Below are positions 11,411-24,400 of a stretch of 64,000 nt of DNA, piece by piece. Each line of letters opens with the position of its first letter. The first letter of the stretch is position 1. The position numbers were made by a program, and so were the translations under genes. Source of the stretch: Bugula neritina (Eukaryota > Bryozoa > Gymnolaemata > Cheilostomatida > Bugulidae); NCBI GenBank assembly GCA_964035545.1, contig OZ037772.1:2922501-2986500 (forward strand), written 5' to 3'. The notes under the pieces were generated by a model that was not told the origin of the DNA, made no database searches, and saw only the letters and a list, made by a program, of their open reading frames with translations.

Positions 11411-11652
11411 TTCTATAATATGCTGGGGTTTCCCTCACAGCTATTATATATGCTGGAATTCCCCTCACACCTATGATATATGCCGGGGTTTCCCTCACAG
11501 CTATGCTATATGCTGGGGTTTCCCTCACAGCTATTATATATGCTGGAATTCCCCTCACACCTATGCTATATGCCGGGGTTTCCCTCACAGATATTCTATA
11601 TGCTGGGGTTTCCCTCACAGATATGCTATATGCTGGGGTTCTCCTCACAGCT
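11411..11652. repeat. 30-bp minisatellite in collagen intron, copy A
   Basis: Eight units of TATATGCTGGGGTTTCCCTC plus ACAGCTATTA. Copy B has a single unit at about 48,414-48,440, which is the likely ancestral state. The 30-bp period keeps frames open on both strands (GFPS-type and VRETPAY-type peptides); these are not genes. Confidence 0.88.
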
Positions 11653-14285
11653 AGTCTGCACTAAGGCAGGGAGTAGGCTAAGTAATCATATTGAATCCCA
11701 GCAGTGCTTGTTACTTCAACTGACAGGATTACTGTGTATGATAGTTACTCTGAGTGGTTTCCATGGATCATTTTTACCATATTGTTTGCCACATGATGCA
11801 TTGTCTTAGTAAAAACAAGAAAACAAAGAAATATACCAGAAATGTTGAGAATTGTGGTGTTCCAGAATTAATAAATGACCACTTGTAATGCGTACTGGTG
11901 CTGCTTGGTTCATAGGACCTGTCGAACAAGCTGGAGAACCTGGTCTGGATGGCAGAAATGGAAAGACAGGAGAAACTGCACGAACTAGTATGCCTGGTCC
12001 AACCGGCTCAAGGGGGGTCACTGGAGAACCCGGATCTGATGGAAGGTATTTTTTGTGCTTTACTCTACCCTATGCAGCTTCTTGGAACTTTTTATTTGAT
12101 TTAGTTTTTATAATTTGTTATCAATTTTTTCAGAGACGGTTTACCTGGAGTACCGGGTGCTGATGGTAGACCTGGGGAGCAGGGTGATCAAGGAGACAAG
12201 GGTGATAAGGTAAGAACATTCTTTATTCAGTTTTCTATTTATTTCAGTTCTCTGGTTTTCCACTAGTCAATCCTGTAGTTGTTTATTTGTTTTAGTTTAT
12301 TTATGTTAATACTAAAGTTGCTTCAGTGACATCACATGATGTAATATATTACATAACAGTGCAGTATAATACACCATAATATAATATGTTATACAATACA
12401 ATAATATTACAGAAAATATAATTCACTAATATCTCACAGCTAAGGTGTGTCTCCTAAATATATTCATTACTATAGGGACCAGCTGGGCCACAGGGTGCTT
12501 CTGGACCAACTGGATTGTCTGGGCCAACTGGTCCTCAGGGACCCCAGGGAGCTTCCGGGAATTCCCGGCGAACAAGGACCTAAAGGTATGAATTAAGTTG
12601 AACCAATCTTTGTCCTTAGTTATTGGCCATCAACAGAATCTTGACTCTAAGAGTTATCCTACTTGGTAAGAAGGTAAGGCAATTCCTAACTCATGATAAT
12701 ATGAATATCATCTGCTGTTGTAAGACCCACTGGTTTCCAGGGACCTCAGGGATTCCTCGGAGCTCCTGGTGTTGATGGTTAAAGGGGAGATGTTGGATCA
12801 GTTGGCATTGCTGGACCACCCGGGCTACGGGGTGCTGACGGCAAAGAAGGAATAACTGGTCTTCTGGTGCTATGGGACCACCTGGACCTGATGGTGCTAA
12901 GGTAAACACTTACACTGTTAGCAGGTTATTGTTATTCATCTTGTTGGTTTAGTGGTAATAAACCAATAGTTCTAGGGTGAGCAAAGGAGAGTTGGGGAAA
13001 TGGGTAGTCCTGGCAGTCCTGGACCTCCTGGACCACCTGGTGAAGCCCCAGTATTTGGTTAGTTATTAGCAAAGCCAAGTTATTGTCCATTACTTGTATC
13101 TTTTTTTATTTTCTTTCAACTGTTTATTGGTAATATTTTGGGAATTTCATCCATAGCCTGTGGTTGAAGCTTTATTTTATTCTACCATGGGTTATGTTAG
13201 GTGCGCCCCCTATGATGATGAGTGCAATGATGTCCAACGGTAAAGGTGTACAAGCAGATGATGCAGGCGCCAACAATGAGCTCTATAATATGTACCTCAG
13301 TGAGTAATGGTCATGATGTGCTTTGATGTTGCCTGCTTTGTAGTGGAAAAGATCTTTTAAATAGTGTTTTGGAACTCAAATGACGGACCTGTTTCAAATT
13401 GTGTGTATGTTTTTACAGACAAACAATTTTATAATTTACTGCTAGAAACTATTGTAATAAAAATATAGACAGCTGTTATAATGTATTTTTCCTCCTAGCA
13501 TTGATGATTGACATTCTTGTTTGATGAGTCACCTATTTAGTTCGTTTCTCCAGTTAAATGTTTCTACATTCTGACATATTATATAATGTTGATTTATTGC
13601 TGTTAGCTTACATAACTACTTCCACTTTATTTCTCTAGAAACAGAAGTAAGAGACGGGTCCAAAGACGGCCCTGTTAGAGACTGTAGAGAACTCTTCACT
13701 GAAAACCCAGACTTCAAAAGTGGAACTTATTGGGTGAGATAAGATGCTGATATGTTTCTATTTTCTCTGCTCAGAAGAAATCTGCATCCAAGTCTAATGA
13801 CTGAAATTTTGTGAACATGTTTTACATTCTACAATTACTACTCCTGAGGTGTCAATATCATGTCACGTGAAGTTTCCACAGATATTTAATGTTTAAGAAT
13901 AAGAGTTTTTCCATGAGTTGCCTGTATTATATAATTCTGTATATTTAACAGCTGAACAGGTTTTAGAAGTTTTATGTGATGTTTGTATTGTGTTAGTGTG
14001 AAAAAGAGAAGTTGTATTCTCTATTGTTTGTTGTCAGGTGGATCCAGATGGTGGCTCCATAGCTAATGCTATCCAGGCTTACTGTCGCAAGGAAAGGAAG
14101 AGCACTTGTATTAATGCCAATACCTCTGAGTTTGCCACCAAATCGTACGTCACCCAGCAGCTAGATAATCAGCCATTCGTTGCTAAACACATGGGAACAA
14201 CAATTGTGAGTGTTTATCTTGCATCAACCATGACTTTCTCAGTAATACTTGAGAATATTCAAAAGTTTTATGTTGAGAATTGTCG

Positions 14286-14410
14286 CTATAGTAACATATT
14301 TGTTTACTGTATGGATGTTGATAAGTGTTGCTATAGTAACATGTTGGTTTCCTGTATGGATGTTGATAAGTGTTGCTATAGTAACATGTTGGTTTCCTGT
14401 ATGGATTGTA
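14286..14410. repeat. 45-bp tandem repeat in collagen intron, copy A
   Basis: About 2.7 units of a 45-mer containing GTTGCTATAGTAACATGTTG, just before the exon at 14,412. It contains the palindrome GTTGCTATAGTAAC. Also in copy B at 51,166-51,292. Confidence 0.75.
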
Positions 14411-14809
14411 GTTTGAGTATCAGGCAGAGTCTTCCCAACTCAACTTCCTTCGAATTCATTCTGAGAGAGCAAAGCAAACCCTGACTTACAGGTAATAGTC
14501 ACTGCTAGCAGCTTATCAAATAGTCACTAGTTGCTAGTCACCAGTTGCTAGTTGCCAATCACCAGATACTAGTCCTCTACTATGTTGCAAGTCACTTGAT
14601 AATCTGAACAATCACAGGCTTTTTTAAGCTGAGCGAGTTGTTGGTATGACTATTCCTTTTGTCGATTGTAGATGTATAAACTCAGTGGCGGTAGAAGACG
14701 CATACGGTAGGAAGAATAAGTCAGTCATTTTATATACAGCTGGTGATAAAGAATACACAGCGACAGATAGCAGGTTTCAATATTCAGTGCTGCAGGATGA
14801 TTGCAAGGT

Positions 14810-14905
14810 ATGTAAATGTGACCTATATAATGTAAATCTGACCTATATAGTGTAAACCTGATCTATATAGTGTAAATCTGACTTCTATAGTGTGAATATG
14901 ACCTG
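14810..14905. repeat. 20-bp repeat in last collagen intron, copy A
   Basis: About four to five units of ACCTATATAGTGTAAATCTG, directly after the donor of exon 14672-14807. Copy B is expanded. Confidence 0.75.
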
Positions 14906-15211
14906 CATATGCACATGATTGCGATAGTTGCATCTTTTGTTCTATTAATTTACTGTGGAGCTTGCTTTTGAGGCTTGTAATAAATGTTTACGAGTTCAAC
15001 CCAAAAGCCACTTTGAGTGCTGTACGAGTTTAGAGTTTTGAGTTTGCCGTCTGCCATTTTGTAGTATGCCAAATCATCAGAAGCTCAGACAGTGATTGAG
15101 ATCGACACCAAGACCGCCACCCACTTGCCTATTATTGACATTGCTCCTGGTGACATCGGGACCACCCACAAAGAGTTTGGGGTTCAGCTTGGAGAAGTCT
15201 GCTTTTCATAG

Positions 15212-16278
15212 ACTCATATCTAACAACAGTTTTATTTGTCTGATTTGTAAGACTGTCCCTGATTAGATAATTAGTGGCCAATCAGAGAATTCAATCAATG
15301 TTGGTTGGCTGAGACCAGCAGTCTGATTCTTATATAACCTAATTTTTAAATGAAATATTTGATTACTCTAAATAAATTTATCCGAGACTTCCAAGGCAGT
15401 GATGGTGATTTTTGTACATATAAATTTGAAGGAGTTTAGCTATAGGGTTTATGCTGTTCTTTTAATTATTCCACCATAACCTGAGATTGTGAGTAGTAGT
15501 TCTAGAATGAGGTAGGGAGGGTGTAACGCCCTTCCCTATGACTTTATATATTTAGAAACTGTTGTTAATTTAGTAATTCTGTTGGTGCTACATTTTTAAA
15601 TTCATTTAATCCAACCATTTCTCTATTACAAAATATATTTTACCATAAGGTGCTACACAATTTATTTCTCAGCTTGTAGATTTCATCATCAAAATTATTG
15701 AAGTAATAAAATTGGTCAAGAATTTGAAAGAAGCTGCAGTTTTCAGATCTGATTATTTAACCTATTCATCCTGAAATGAGACATTGTTAGTTTAAAATGG
15801 AATTTAACATATATTTTAGTTACTTAGTTCCAACTGTGTTGACCATATCCACATTTTAAATTTTACTTTGGCTGCTATGAAGTATATAAGCAAATGGCAT
15901 TGAGTTATTAATATATAATAAGGTTTGCAAAGACTTAACATACCAAGCAACTGTGACAAGACATGACAATAACTCCAGCCAATCATACATATCATACATA
16001 CATCATACATAGCCTAAAATGGATCATTTTAAAAATTTGTAAATCATACTCAAACCTAATCAACAGCTTTAACTTATGTAGCTATGAGAAATATGTAATT
16101 TTTAAACAACCGGAGTTATCCACTCTCAACAAACGCAAAGAGCGAAGTGTGAAAATTCCACGCTAGTGACCTGCCACACACAGTGCGTGTGTTGCGAGTG
16201 CAAAATATTATTAGCAAATGATGTTAGCGTTAAACTTTACTGCTCGCCTACAGATGTTTGTTTTTAAACAGCGTCACT
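15212..16278. other. 3' flank of collagen copy A
   Basis: Contains AATAAA near 15,370 as a likely polyadenylation signal, then AT-rich sequence with no gene. It runs into the 17-bp satellite. In copy B the same flank carries a Penelope-like insertion. Confidence 0.5.
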
Positions 16279-17569
16279 ATGTTATACAGTATATTATGTC
16301 ATACAGTATATTATGTCATACAGTATACTATGTTATACAGTATATTATGTTATACAGTATATTATGTTATACAGTATATTATGTTATACAGTATACTATG
16401 TTATACAGTATACTATGTTATACAGTATAGTATGTTATACAGTATACTATGTTATACAGTATATCATGTTATACAGTATACTATGTTATACAGTATATTA
16501 TGTTATACAGTATATTATGTTATACAGTATACTATGTTATACAGTATACTATGTTATACAGTATATTATGTTATACAGTATATTATGTTATACAGTATAC
16601 TATGTTATACGGTATATTATGTTATACGGTATACTATGTTATACAGTATACTATGTTATACAGTATACTATGTTATACAGTATACTATGTTATACAGTAT
16701 ACTATGTTATACAGTATACTATGTTATACAGTATACTATGTTATACAGTATATTATGTTATACAGTATACTATGTTATACAGTATATTATGTTATACAGT
16801 ATATACTATGTTATACAGTATACTATGTTATACAGTATATATTATGTTATACAGTATATTATGTTATACAGTATACTATGTTATACAGTATACTATGTTA
16901 TACAGTATATTATGTTATACAGTATATTATGTTATACAGTATATTATGTTATACAGTATACTATGTTATACAGTATATTATACAGTATACTATGTTATAC
17001 AGTATATTATGTTATACAGTATACTATGTTATACAGTATATTATGTTATACAGTATATTATGTTATACAGTATACTATGTTATACAGTGTATTATGTTAT
17101 ACATTATACTATGCTATACAGTATACTACGTTATACAGTATATTATGTTATACAGTATATTATGTTATACAGTATACTATGTTATACATTATACTATGCT
17201 ATACAGTATACTACGTTATACAGTATATTATGTTATACAGTATATTATGTTATACAGTATTCTATGTTATACAGTATAATATGTCATACAGTATACTATG
17301 TTATACTGTATATTATGTCATACAGTATATTATGTTATACAGTATACTATGTTATACAGTATATTATGTTATACACTATACTATGTTATACAGTATATTA
17401 TGTTATACAGTATACTATGTTATACAGTATATATTATGTTATACAGTATACTATGTTATACAGTATTTTATGTTATACAGTATACTATGTTATACAGTAT
17501 ATATTATGTTATACAGTATATTATGTTATACAGTATACTATGTTATACATTATATTATGTTATATTAAT
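16279..17569. repeat. 17-bp satellite array, copy A
   Basis: About 76 tandem units of ATGTTATACAGTATAYT. Since 17 is not a multiple of three and no stop arises, all three plus frames stay open and give a 17-residue periodic peptide (MLYSILCYTVYYVIQYT). The long frames here (up to 457 codons) are artefacts. The array starts where copy B has about 75 bp of additional unique sequence. The right edge is identical in the two copies. Confidence 0.97.
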
Positions 17570-17654
17570 CAACATACAAATGAGATGCTCTTGTCAGTCT
17601 ATAATGATGAATATTATACACTGGAACTGGGTTACTCTCTCGCCTCCCCTCACT

Positions 17655-17792
17655 GCAGCTCAGCTGGACCAGATCTTCCCAAGTGATGAAGATTTTTTTT
17701 CTAAAAATTTCACAGTTTGTTATCAGCTCTTTGAGCTCTTGCCTTGTTTTCAAGATTACATGTACTGTATATGTATAACTATAACTCCTTCA
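17655..17792 (-). mobile_element. Short dispersed repeat (hAT-MITE-like), copy A, inverted
   Basis: Minus strand: begins near a TATAACTATA stretch, passes ACAAGGCAAGAGCTCAAAGA and ends near a TTGGGAA terminus. It matches 25,033-25,182 and 22,258-22,411 in the opposite orientation. CAGTG...TTCCCAA termini resemble hAT-type ends. Confidence 0.6.
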
Positions 17793-17859
17793 TTTTATGT
17801 AGTTCATATATTTATCCACACTACACTCTACAATCTAAGTTTACTTCTACATCCATGTG

Positions 17860-18112
17860 TCTATTATTCACTCTACCCTAGCTGCTACCCCTCCTACTAC
17901 GAATGAAGGTTCAGAAGTTTGAATTGGAAGCAAAACCAACAGGAAGTTTAAGCAGCAATGCAAGCTCATTTCTATAAACTATACACACTGCATACATATA
18001 GTGGATATATTTCCTGTGTTCCAGTACAATCATCACATCATCACTCTTCATTATGGCAGCATCAATCTTTTTAAAGCTGAACTCAAGTTGTGACCTTGAC
18101 ACAATTCTGTGA
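17860..18112 (-). pseudogene. Inverted TRIM exon 4/intron 4 fragment, copy A
   Basis: Minus strand 18,110 to 18,010 reads SQLEFSFKKIDAAIMKSDD, similar to PQLQFSFESIDAGIKS of TRIM exon 4 (24,708-24,791). It is followed by CTTCCTGTTGGTTTTGCTTC and CTACGAATG...GGGGTAGCAGC, which match TRIM intron 4 at 24,903-24,970, and then by the same dispersed repeat. It is an inverted partial paralogue, not a complete gene. Confidence 0.55.
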
Positions 18113-18671
18113 TACAACTATCCTCACACTCAATAAATTATTAGAAAAAGAACCTGTTTCAGAGATATCTTTCAAAAAGCATTTCTGCAAATATATTTGA
18201 ACTTTTAACATTATTTGACAGTATTCTCCTGAGCTACCTTCATAAGAGAGTTACATGAGAGTGTCATTGAGCTGGTTTACAGTGAAGGAGGATTTGCTGA
18301 ATTCTGTGTTTCCACAAGCAAACTCTACCCACACATTGCTGACAATACACTAACAGTTTTAGTGCCATTCAGCACCACGTTTTTATATAAGATAGGATTC
18401 CTTCAATTAATATGCTAATGGTTAGGAATCAGCAAATGAAGTGCCTTGACCTGCAAAGTGACCTACAATGTACAGCTTGCCAAAACCCAAGTCAAACTTA
18501 AGCAAGCTGCAGCACAAATTCACCAGCTGCAGCCATAGTATTAATAATTAAACTGCTCTGTGCTTTTTACATGCATAATATAATAATCATAATCTTATAT
18601 TATAATCAAATAAACTAGAACAAATATAGACTTCTATTGTATATTATGCCTATCATTCATAAATTGCACTT

Positions 18672-18756
18672 TTAGAAAGAGGGGAACTTAATAGTAAACA
18701 GTTATGGAAGGGGAGATGGTGGTATGAAGAAGGTTTGGAACCACTGAGCTAGAGGA
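18672..18756 (-). mobile_element. 75-85-bp dispersed repeat, family 2, copy A inverted
   Basis: The minus strand starts CTCAGTGGTTCCAAACCTTC and contains a TTCATACCA...CTATTAAGTTCCCCTCTTT pattern. It matches 24,586-24,660 on the plus strand. The termini resemble hAT MITEs. Counterpart in B at 56,892-56,978. Confidence 0.55.
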
Positions 18757-19140
18757 ACCACCATACCTCTACCATAGCATCACATCCCTCTGCCATCTTG
18801 ATTGCAGCCTGCCAGTTAAGAAAATTCAAGATTAATCAGATGTTCAGTGATGTCGCTGAATATGCTAGTACTAAACTGCTCAACTTAAACATAATAAAAA
18901 TATTTTACATAATGAAAGTACAAACAAAAAGATGCAAGTGCTAGCTGACACTCAAGACTACTAATAAGAGACAAAGTCCTTGTAAAGATTTTGCTACTAA
19001 AAAGGACATAGATGTTATCGGTATTTTTGTAATTTGAAAATATACAGGACCGGAATTAGATATTCTAAAATAGCTCAATTGAAAAACATGCACACCTGGT
19101 GCCCTGGATAATTTTTCAGATTTCAACCTTAGAGTTGTCT
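18757..19140. other. Non-coding spacer, copy A
   Basis: No convincing gene. A 61-residue open frame on the minus strand at 18,941-19,126 is identical in copy B (57,163-57,348), but it has no recognisable domain or codon signal. Confidence 0.4.
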
Positions 19141-19366
19141 CTCTTCGAGGCTACAATATAGCGCTCCGCTCACTGAATGCAACATTTCTTTTCACGTGAT
19201 TATTATAGAGCCGACCTTTGTAGTTGAGTGACGTGTTATAATCCTTCTGCACGCAGAACTTCCTCGTTATTTTGGTTTTATTCATATTGTGCCTTTTTTC
19301 AGTTACTACTTACTAGTTACCAAGTTTCTTACCAGTTTACAGACTGACACTATTGACTCTCGTGAG
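19141..19366 (+). promoter_or_regulatory. Candidate TRIM promoter and 5' non-coding exon, copy A
   Basis: Less AT-rich than its surroundings, with CACGTG (E-box), TGACGTG (CRE-like) and a possible 5' UTR exon ending CTCGTGAG before GTGAGAAC at 19,366. The TRIM coding exon has a splice acceptor (TTTTACAG) 24 nt before its ATG, so an upstream non-coding exon must exist. Conserved in copy B at 57,362-57,592. Confidence 0.35.
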
Positions 19367-19369
19367 GTG

Positions 19370-21380
19370 AGAACAGTTTGAGTCATCTCATCATTTCTCA
19401 AATTAATCAGGTACCCGTATTTTAATACTTGCAGTTACTGAGTTAGATTTACTATTTTAGTATTTACTATTAGTATTAGTATTTAGTATTTTACTATTTT
19501 AATTCTAGATTTACTTTTACTTTTAGTTTTAGTTCTACTTTTAGCCTTTAAGCTTTAGGTTTAAGTCTAGGCTTATAACTTATATAAAATCAATATAAGA
19601 TTAAGCTTAAGACTAAGTTATGTTTAAATTATAAGTTATATAAATTAAAATTCTTACAGTTAATGTTATAATATTATTATTTATTAAATATAATTGTTTC
19701 TCTTTGAGTCTTTGATTTGAAATTTACAATAGACATAGTAATACCATAGCCCATAGGCATATGATCAATAATTAATTAATTATAATGATTTATCGAATAA
19801 TATAAATATGAATATCGTATTAATGATATTAAATTTATTATTATTATAAAAGATTTAATCGACTTCAAGTTTAGGTTCAAGTTTTAATACTGAAAAATTA
19901 ATCTACTAGTAGTAGTACTAGTACTACTACTAGTACTACTACGTCTACAGTAATAGTAGTGGTAGTAGCCTACGATTACAGATTACTATTACGTACTACA
20001 AGTATTAGTCTATTCGTAATACATGTACTATTAGATTACTCTTAGTATTGCTATTCGATTTACTGTTGGTATAACTATATAGGAATTAAGACTAAGTATT
20101 TCAGTTTCGCACTATTTTGTTTATATAAATATTTGTATTAACTTCAAGTATTACTATTAGTAATCACAATTAGTATTGATATTGCATCTCCTATTAGGAT
20201 AACTGCTATTAATATTAGTATTGTTGTATGAGTAATTACTAATTAATATTAGTAATTTTTACTCATTGCATTACATTTACTATAAGTATAACTATAAAGT
20301 GTAAGTTACTATTATTGCTCTACTATAACTATCAGTATTAGATTTAGTGTTGCAGTTGGTTTTACTGCCAGGTCCCCTACCATCATTAAATTTATACATA
20401 ATGATAATCTTGGTGATTATCACCCAATATTGACTCATATGACTAGGTTAGCCATATTTATATGATCTACTATTGTTGTAAACATAAAAATATGAGGTTA
20501 GTGTTAATAAATCATTTGCTAGGTAAGAGTGTAGAATAAATAATTGGCTAGAGATGAGTGTAGAAGCTGCCAACTCATGAAACAACTACACCTGACCTAA
20601 CAGAAGCACAAACATGTTGAATTAGTATGTTTCACACCACCATAGTTTCTATTAAATGATTTAATAGCAAACTAGCGGTTGATGGCTTTTTCCCTGGCTG
20701 GTGGAAGAGGGAATCTAAGTAACATATTAAATCATGCATCACCAACACTGCAGAAATGTTGAAATGAATTTTGTCATTTAGATTATGGAGAAAACAAAGT
20801 ATTTTCAACACCCAGCACAAAATATTTCATGAAACTATGTTTTCTCCCACTGCTATGTTTCCCCCTATTTTGTGTCTTAGCGTGAGCCCACGCAATGTAT
20901 CTAGCCCAAAAATGGGCAGGTAACATTGTAAAACTGGCTGATATCTTTGAATGAGGGGATAAGCAGCTGAGCCCAATTGTGCTGTTTGTTCATAAAAGTA
21001 ATACATAACTCACTGGTATTCATGTTTCACTTCTCCTCTATATATTAGAAACACTTGGTTAGTGGTGTTCAATAGAAGTAGAATAATAGTGTTCACTGAA
21101 GCACACAACATTGCTTCATATTTACTGTATGTGGAGTTTGAGTCACCAGCAAAAACCTATTCAGTGATTACAATGTAAACAATACAGCCTTTGTTAGAGA
21201 GTTAAAGCTGTGAGCTCAGCATGTTGTAGCTGACTATCATGTATACCAGTCTTATTAACTGCCTTTGTTTAACATTATTTTTCACTTTATTTTGTATGGT
21301 TTATTGTTAATGGTTAAGTCTTTGATTTGGAAACCTTCACAGATGTAGTGTGAAATATTATGCTAAGAGTATGTGTATCT
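19370..21380. other. AT-rich first TRIM intron, copy A
   Basis: No gene. Holds TAGTATTAGTATT-type tracts, an ACTAGTAGTAGT/ACTACTACTAGT palindromic patch at about 19,900-19,945, and unique sequence. Copy B counterpart 57,600-60,335 has a LINE inserted near its start. Confidence 0.45.
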
Positions 21381-21410
21381 TTTACAGGATTTCCTTATCA
21401 TATAACCAAG

Positions 21411-24400
21411 ATGGCAGAATCCAGAGTTGTGAAAAGAAGACTAAACAATTCGTATCGCTGTGGGTACTGCTCGCAGTACTTCAACAAACTTGAAGATCCC
21501 AGAACTCTGCCCTGTCTGCATGTGTACTGCATGAGATGTTTGAAGACTGACATAGGTGGTAGGAAGGATCATATTAGATGTGCTTATTGTAGGTGAGTTA
21601 CAGTACATAACACAATATGTCATGTCATAGGCTTGCGTATGATTTTCTCACTATAATCTAGGAGTTGTCTGATCTGTGTCTATGAAAAGCAAACAATACT
21701 GTATATTCTATGTGAACTCTGGTTACTAACTTGTGGAGTGTGTGGATATCTTTTCATTAGGTAGAGAAAATAACTGTTATGTAGATTGCACCATCAGCTG
21801 TCCTCTCTTGTTGAATTGTGGTGCTGTTTGATGTCATGGGATTGGGGTTGTCTCCTCATTATATTATTTTGTTCTCATACAGTACAAGTACTTGTTATTG
21901 TTAGACCAACCTTTTTCATATCATCCCCACTTTCATAAATGTTTACTATTAATTATCCCCCCTTTAAAAAACCAAAAAATTTATGACTGACATAATGATA
22001 ATATAGATTACTATGCAATATTTTTCCTATTACATTTGAATATAATATAATTATTTCTGATAATTATATTATGCATGTATAAAACACAGAGCAGTTCAAT
22101 TATTAATATTATGGCTGCAGCTGATGACATTATGTCAGCTTGCTTTCCAACCTCCCACCCCAACCCCTAAACCCCAACCCCAATATTGTAATTAAAACAC
22201 ATTCATGTAGAAGTAGACTGAGATGGCAGAATTGGTTAAATAGATAAGCTAAGATGAATGCTTATAGATATACATGTACATGTAACTCGCAAGAGCTCAA
22301 AAGTCTTTAACAAACTGCTTGAAATTTTCAAAATCGAAATCCAGGCTCCCCCTAAAAAGCCCAAATTCCCTCTTATAGGGGGATTCTCCCAGGTTGGGAA
22401 TCACTGTGTTGAATTGACTTGTGTTTACTATCTTCTTTCCTGCAATTATAAACATGTATGATGTTGTCATGACAACAGAGTTGCTGTGGCACAAAGTACA
22501 GTTTACTAGTATGTAGTGATTGTGTAGTGAGAGTGGAGTGTCTGGTTATTGTCCATGGTTATGTGTAATCTGTAAGGAGTAGAATTATATTATTTTAATA
22601 TAATGTTGAGGTACTTTTATAATGGCAGTTTGGTCAATAGCTTTAGTTCTAATGCGATAGACTCATAGCTCTGGAGTCTAGCAGCTGCTACTATTACCAC
22701 TAGCTGTTCAAAATTCTGCCAACATCCGGGCTGCCAGAGCATAATAGCCATTGGCAAGGCCAAGCAGTCACTGGGAAATTATTTGACTAAAAAGCAGGTC
22801 TTATGACAATTAGTAGTCAGTCCCTTAGACAGGAATCAGTGATTCTGTGACCTATTTAGTTAAATCCAGAGCTGAACTTTTGATTGATTATTAGATGGCC
22901 ATCACAATTGTATTTGGTACAATATATTATTATGGGGTGTCAATCAGTATCTAATATAATCTGTGAATTGAGTGTCTCCTTTAGCTTTGATGAGTTGGTA
23001 CTTCTTCTACCATCAGTCAGTTGTATTGAGTGTTACTTTGTACTGAGTCATGAATAGTGTTGAGGATTTGGGCCTATATTATGCCACCCCCGCTCTCTGA
23101 CTTAGACTGAGACCCAACCTGCTGCACATACATAGCAGTACTACACTGAAGATAGTTAACATGTGTATGTGTCATCCTACTAGTAATGGATTACTAACTA
23201 CAACTTATCCTACGACTCCCTCTTTTTATGCTAGCTGCACGAGATAGACAACTCACAGTGACACGCACTCACAGTGCACTAGCTCTTGACACATTGCCAA
23301 GGATGATGAAATGACAGTTTCGCGCCACTCCTAGCAGTTAGAGTGGCAGGGAATAGTTGTAGTATGTTGTAGTATTGGCTCTTCAGAATTCACCCCTCAG
23401 TAATTAGCTGCATTGCACAAACTTGCAACAAAAGTGAATAATTATTGACAATATGGCCTCCACTCAGTAGTTAACTAGTAATTTGTCTTGTCATTTTACT
23501 CTACAAGTTACAGTTGAGTCTATTTGTTGAGTAGCAGTTCTTTGTCATGAGTGACTATTTTCCAGCATATTAGTACATAATATAGTCAAGTGTGTTTTTG
23601 TGATAGCCTGTGGTCTATATAATGAATGTGTGTTGATGAGTGATGAGTATTTATTTGAGTATTTGTCAAGGACATAGCTGTGTGTGTGGATGGAGTATTT
23701 CATTACTTGAGATATACTAAACACAGCTAACACAGATAACATACTGATTGCTATATATTGTAGGAAAGATCACTATGACATCACAGATCCCACAACACTA
23801 CCAGTAGCTCAGCATGGAGACCCCTTAGAATACAAGTCTCCACCCAAACCTGCACCCATTCCCTGCGATGTGTGTAAAGGTGGAACACAAGCTGCTGTGT
23901 TTTGTCTTGAGAGTCAAAAAAAGTTGTGTCAGCAGCATCAAGAAGTGAGTCTTTCTTATATAATTTCTCAAGATTAGTTACTAAACCAGTTCTGGTTTGT
24001 ATGTAGAATATTATTGAAAAGAAATGTTGAGTCTGTGTGACTTTTTATACTAAACACACAGTTTCACAGTGCAGTGAGTCAACTATGACAGACTTGTTGG
24101 TGAAAATACAACCAACTAAACTGTTGACCTTTATTATACAGAATCACAGGGAGCTGATGGGAGATAGACATCAGTTTATTGACATTGAGGTCTACAGAGC
24201 TTCTCCCCAAAGATATACTATCACTGAATGTGAACATCATAAACAGGAACAGCGGACAGAAGTGTGTTCCAAGTGTCACCAGATATTCTGTATGAGATGT
24301 GATATGAGGACTGGCTGTAAGGATAAGACAGGTATTTACTTGCTGTTTCTATTTCTGTAGAGAGAAACTGAGAAATGTTACAAGAACCTGTTATTTATTA

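Larger units (their letters stand above)
11288..15211 (+). pseudogene. Fibrillar collagen, 3' part with open COLFI domain, copy A
   Basis: Extracellular matrix fibril-forming collagen. Exons: 11288-11356, 11916-12045, 12134-12209, 12476-12585, 12741-12901, 12976-13057 (all Gly-X-Y), 13201-13299 (linker with MMMSAMM), then the COLFI C-propeptide on 13639-13733 (VRDCRELFTENPDFKSGTYW), 14038-14205 (DPDGGSIANAIQAYC), 14412-14491 (FLRIHSERAKQTLTY), 14672-14807 (CINSVAVEDAYG) and 15065-15211 (LPIIDIAPGDIG, ends GEVCFS-stop). The COLFI part is about 208 residues, a normal length, and fully open with consistent phases. The helix is broken: exon 12476-12585 is two bases out of frame, exon 12741-12901 has TAA at 12,780 and a one-base deletion, and one obligate Gly is Arg (near 12,985). 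The 5' exons seen in copy B are absent, replaced by the MADF segment. AATAAA near 15,370. Confidence 0.85.

Noticed and set aside
11343-11809. Repeat peptides on both strands in the 30-bp array
   Set aside because: Period divisible by three; lies in a collagen intron and copy B has a single unit.
12476-12901. Frameshifts as sequencing error
   Set aside because: Cannot be excluded without reads, but TRIM, MADF, ValRS and LINE frames in the same sequence are clean and the collagen lesions include substitutions and splice-site changes, so error alone is unlikely.
16258-17686. Open frames of 276-457 codons encoding MLYSILCYTVYYVIQYT-type repeats
   Set aside because: They follow from a 17-bp monomer without stops; all frames are open and no non-repetitive coding sequence is attached.
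18941-19126. 61-codon minus-strand frame identical in both copies
   Set aside because: No domain, no splice partners; identity only reflects the duplication.
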